Assembly: GCA_004554555.1 (NCBI GenBank) | Contig: SFLN01000110.1 | Location: 1-6,076, forward strand | From: [Eubacterium] saphenum | GTDB lineage: Bacteria > Bacillota > Clostridia > Oscillospirales > Ruminococcaceae | Direction of reading: 5' to 3' | DNA: 6,076 bases | In this document: in pieces, positions 5,799 through 6,076 of the stretch | Layout of the letters: each line of letters starts with the position of its first letter | Position numbering within the stretch: position 1 is the first letter of the stretch | Notes under the pieces: model-generated | What the model was told of the DNA's origin: nothing | The model's database searches: none | What the model saw: the letters and a program-made list of their open reading frames with translations, nothing else | Program-made: the position numbers and the translations under genes

Positions 5799-6076
5799 TT
5801 TGATTTAATCTCGAGCGGAGAGTAATCGGAAACTCCCGCGCGATTGCCTCCCTTGTGCATTCGTTCGGATTGAAAATTATGTTCACCTTGCCGTAATCGG
5901 AATGATGTACAATAAGGCAGTAAGCGTCGGTTTCAAGACCGTTTGTAGCATAAACTGTTGTGTCATACACGCCGTCCTTGTCGTGGTATGCGTAAAAGTC
6001 CTCGGACTGCGACAAATCTACGGTAATCATTCTGGTGCGCTTTCTTTTGCCGGAAATTTTGTCGATATCAAGCTCG
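5788..6076 (-). CDS. Unrecognised protein, C-terminal part (start probably beyond the window)
   Basis: The frame is open to the window edge, giving at least 95 residues. An internal ATG at 6030 would give an 80-residue protein, but no Shine-Dalgarno sequence precedes it, and the 15 upstream codons (ELDIDKISGKRKRTR) read like ordinary coding sequence, so a longer protein is more likely. I do not recognise the family. What can be seen is a mixed strand/helix composition: a tyrosine- and aspartate-rich stretch (DFYAYHDKDGVYDTTVY), then strands such as AYCLIVHH and KVNIIFNP, and a basic end (REFPITLRSRLNQNAK). There is no membrane segment or obvious catalytic motif. The last 11 bases overlap the start of the AcpS-like gene, placing both in one transcript with translational coupling likely. 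The function may relate to its neighbour, but nothing shows it directly. Confidence 0.6.
   Translation of the reverse strand, partial: ELDIDKISGKRKRTRMITVDLSQSEDFYAYHDKDGVYDTTVYATNGLETDAYCLIVHHSDYGKVNIIFNPNECTREAIAREFPITLRSRLNQNAK

Noticed and set aside
6028..6030. ATG at 6030 as true start of the unrecognised protein
   Set aside because: No Shine-Dalgarno sequence precedes it and the frame stays open with plausible coding sequence to the window edge, so an upstream start is more likely.

Overview
The window looks like chromosomal DNA of a Clostridia-type Firmicute, most likely of the Oscillospiraceae/Ruminococcaceae kind. The evidence is strong AAGGAG-type ribosome binding sites, GTG starts, a textbook SigA promoter, moderate GC content, and protein families typical of gut Clostridia. 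This placement is an inference from style and gene content, not from a marker gene. There are six protein-coding genes, two of them cut by the window edges. I see no RNA gene, insertion sequence, CRISPR array or phage gene, and no gene-free stretch longer than about 92 bases.

Left half, + strand. The C-terminal part of a membrane-anchored transglutaminase-like protein (to 1147) is followed by a 92-base gap with a clear promoter (1170-1198). That promoter drives a single-gene unit encoding a DHH/DHHA1-family phosphoesterase (1240-2172). A hairpin terminator (2177-2206) closes this gene and also serves the convergent operon from the right.

Right half, - strand, read from right to left. The tail of an unrecognised protein (6076 to 5788) overlaps by 11 bases the start of an AcpS-like gene (5798 to 5421). 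A 54-base gap with a hairpin follows, then a large gene (5366 to 2871), then trmO (2858 to 2205), whose ribosome binding site overlaps the stop codon of the large gene.

The main point of interest is the large gene. It encodes an 831-residue TetM/EF-G-like ribosomal GTPase with a complete YacP/Rae1-type NYN ribonuclease domain fused to its C-terminus. In Bacillus subtilis, Rae1 is a separate ribosome-associated nuclease that cuts mRNA in the A site. TetM-type GTPases enter that same site. The fusion therefore suggests a GTP-driven A-site mRNA cleavage or ribosome rescue factor. Its domain IV loop lacks the tetracycline-displacing motif of true Tet(M)/Tet(O), so a tetracycline-resistance label would probably be wrong. 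The downstream trmO methylates the t6A37 base next to the anticodon, so the last two genes share a decoding theme. The AcpS-like protein upstream has lost both acidic residues expected to bind magnesium and may be a pseudoenzyme.
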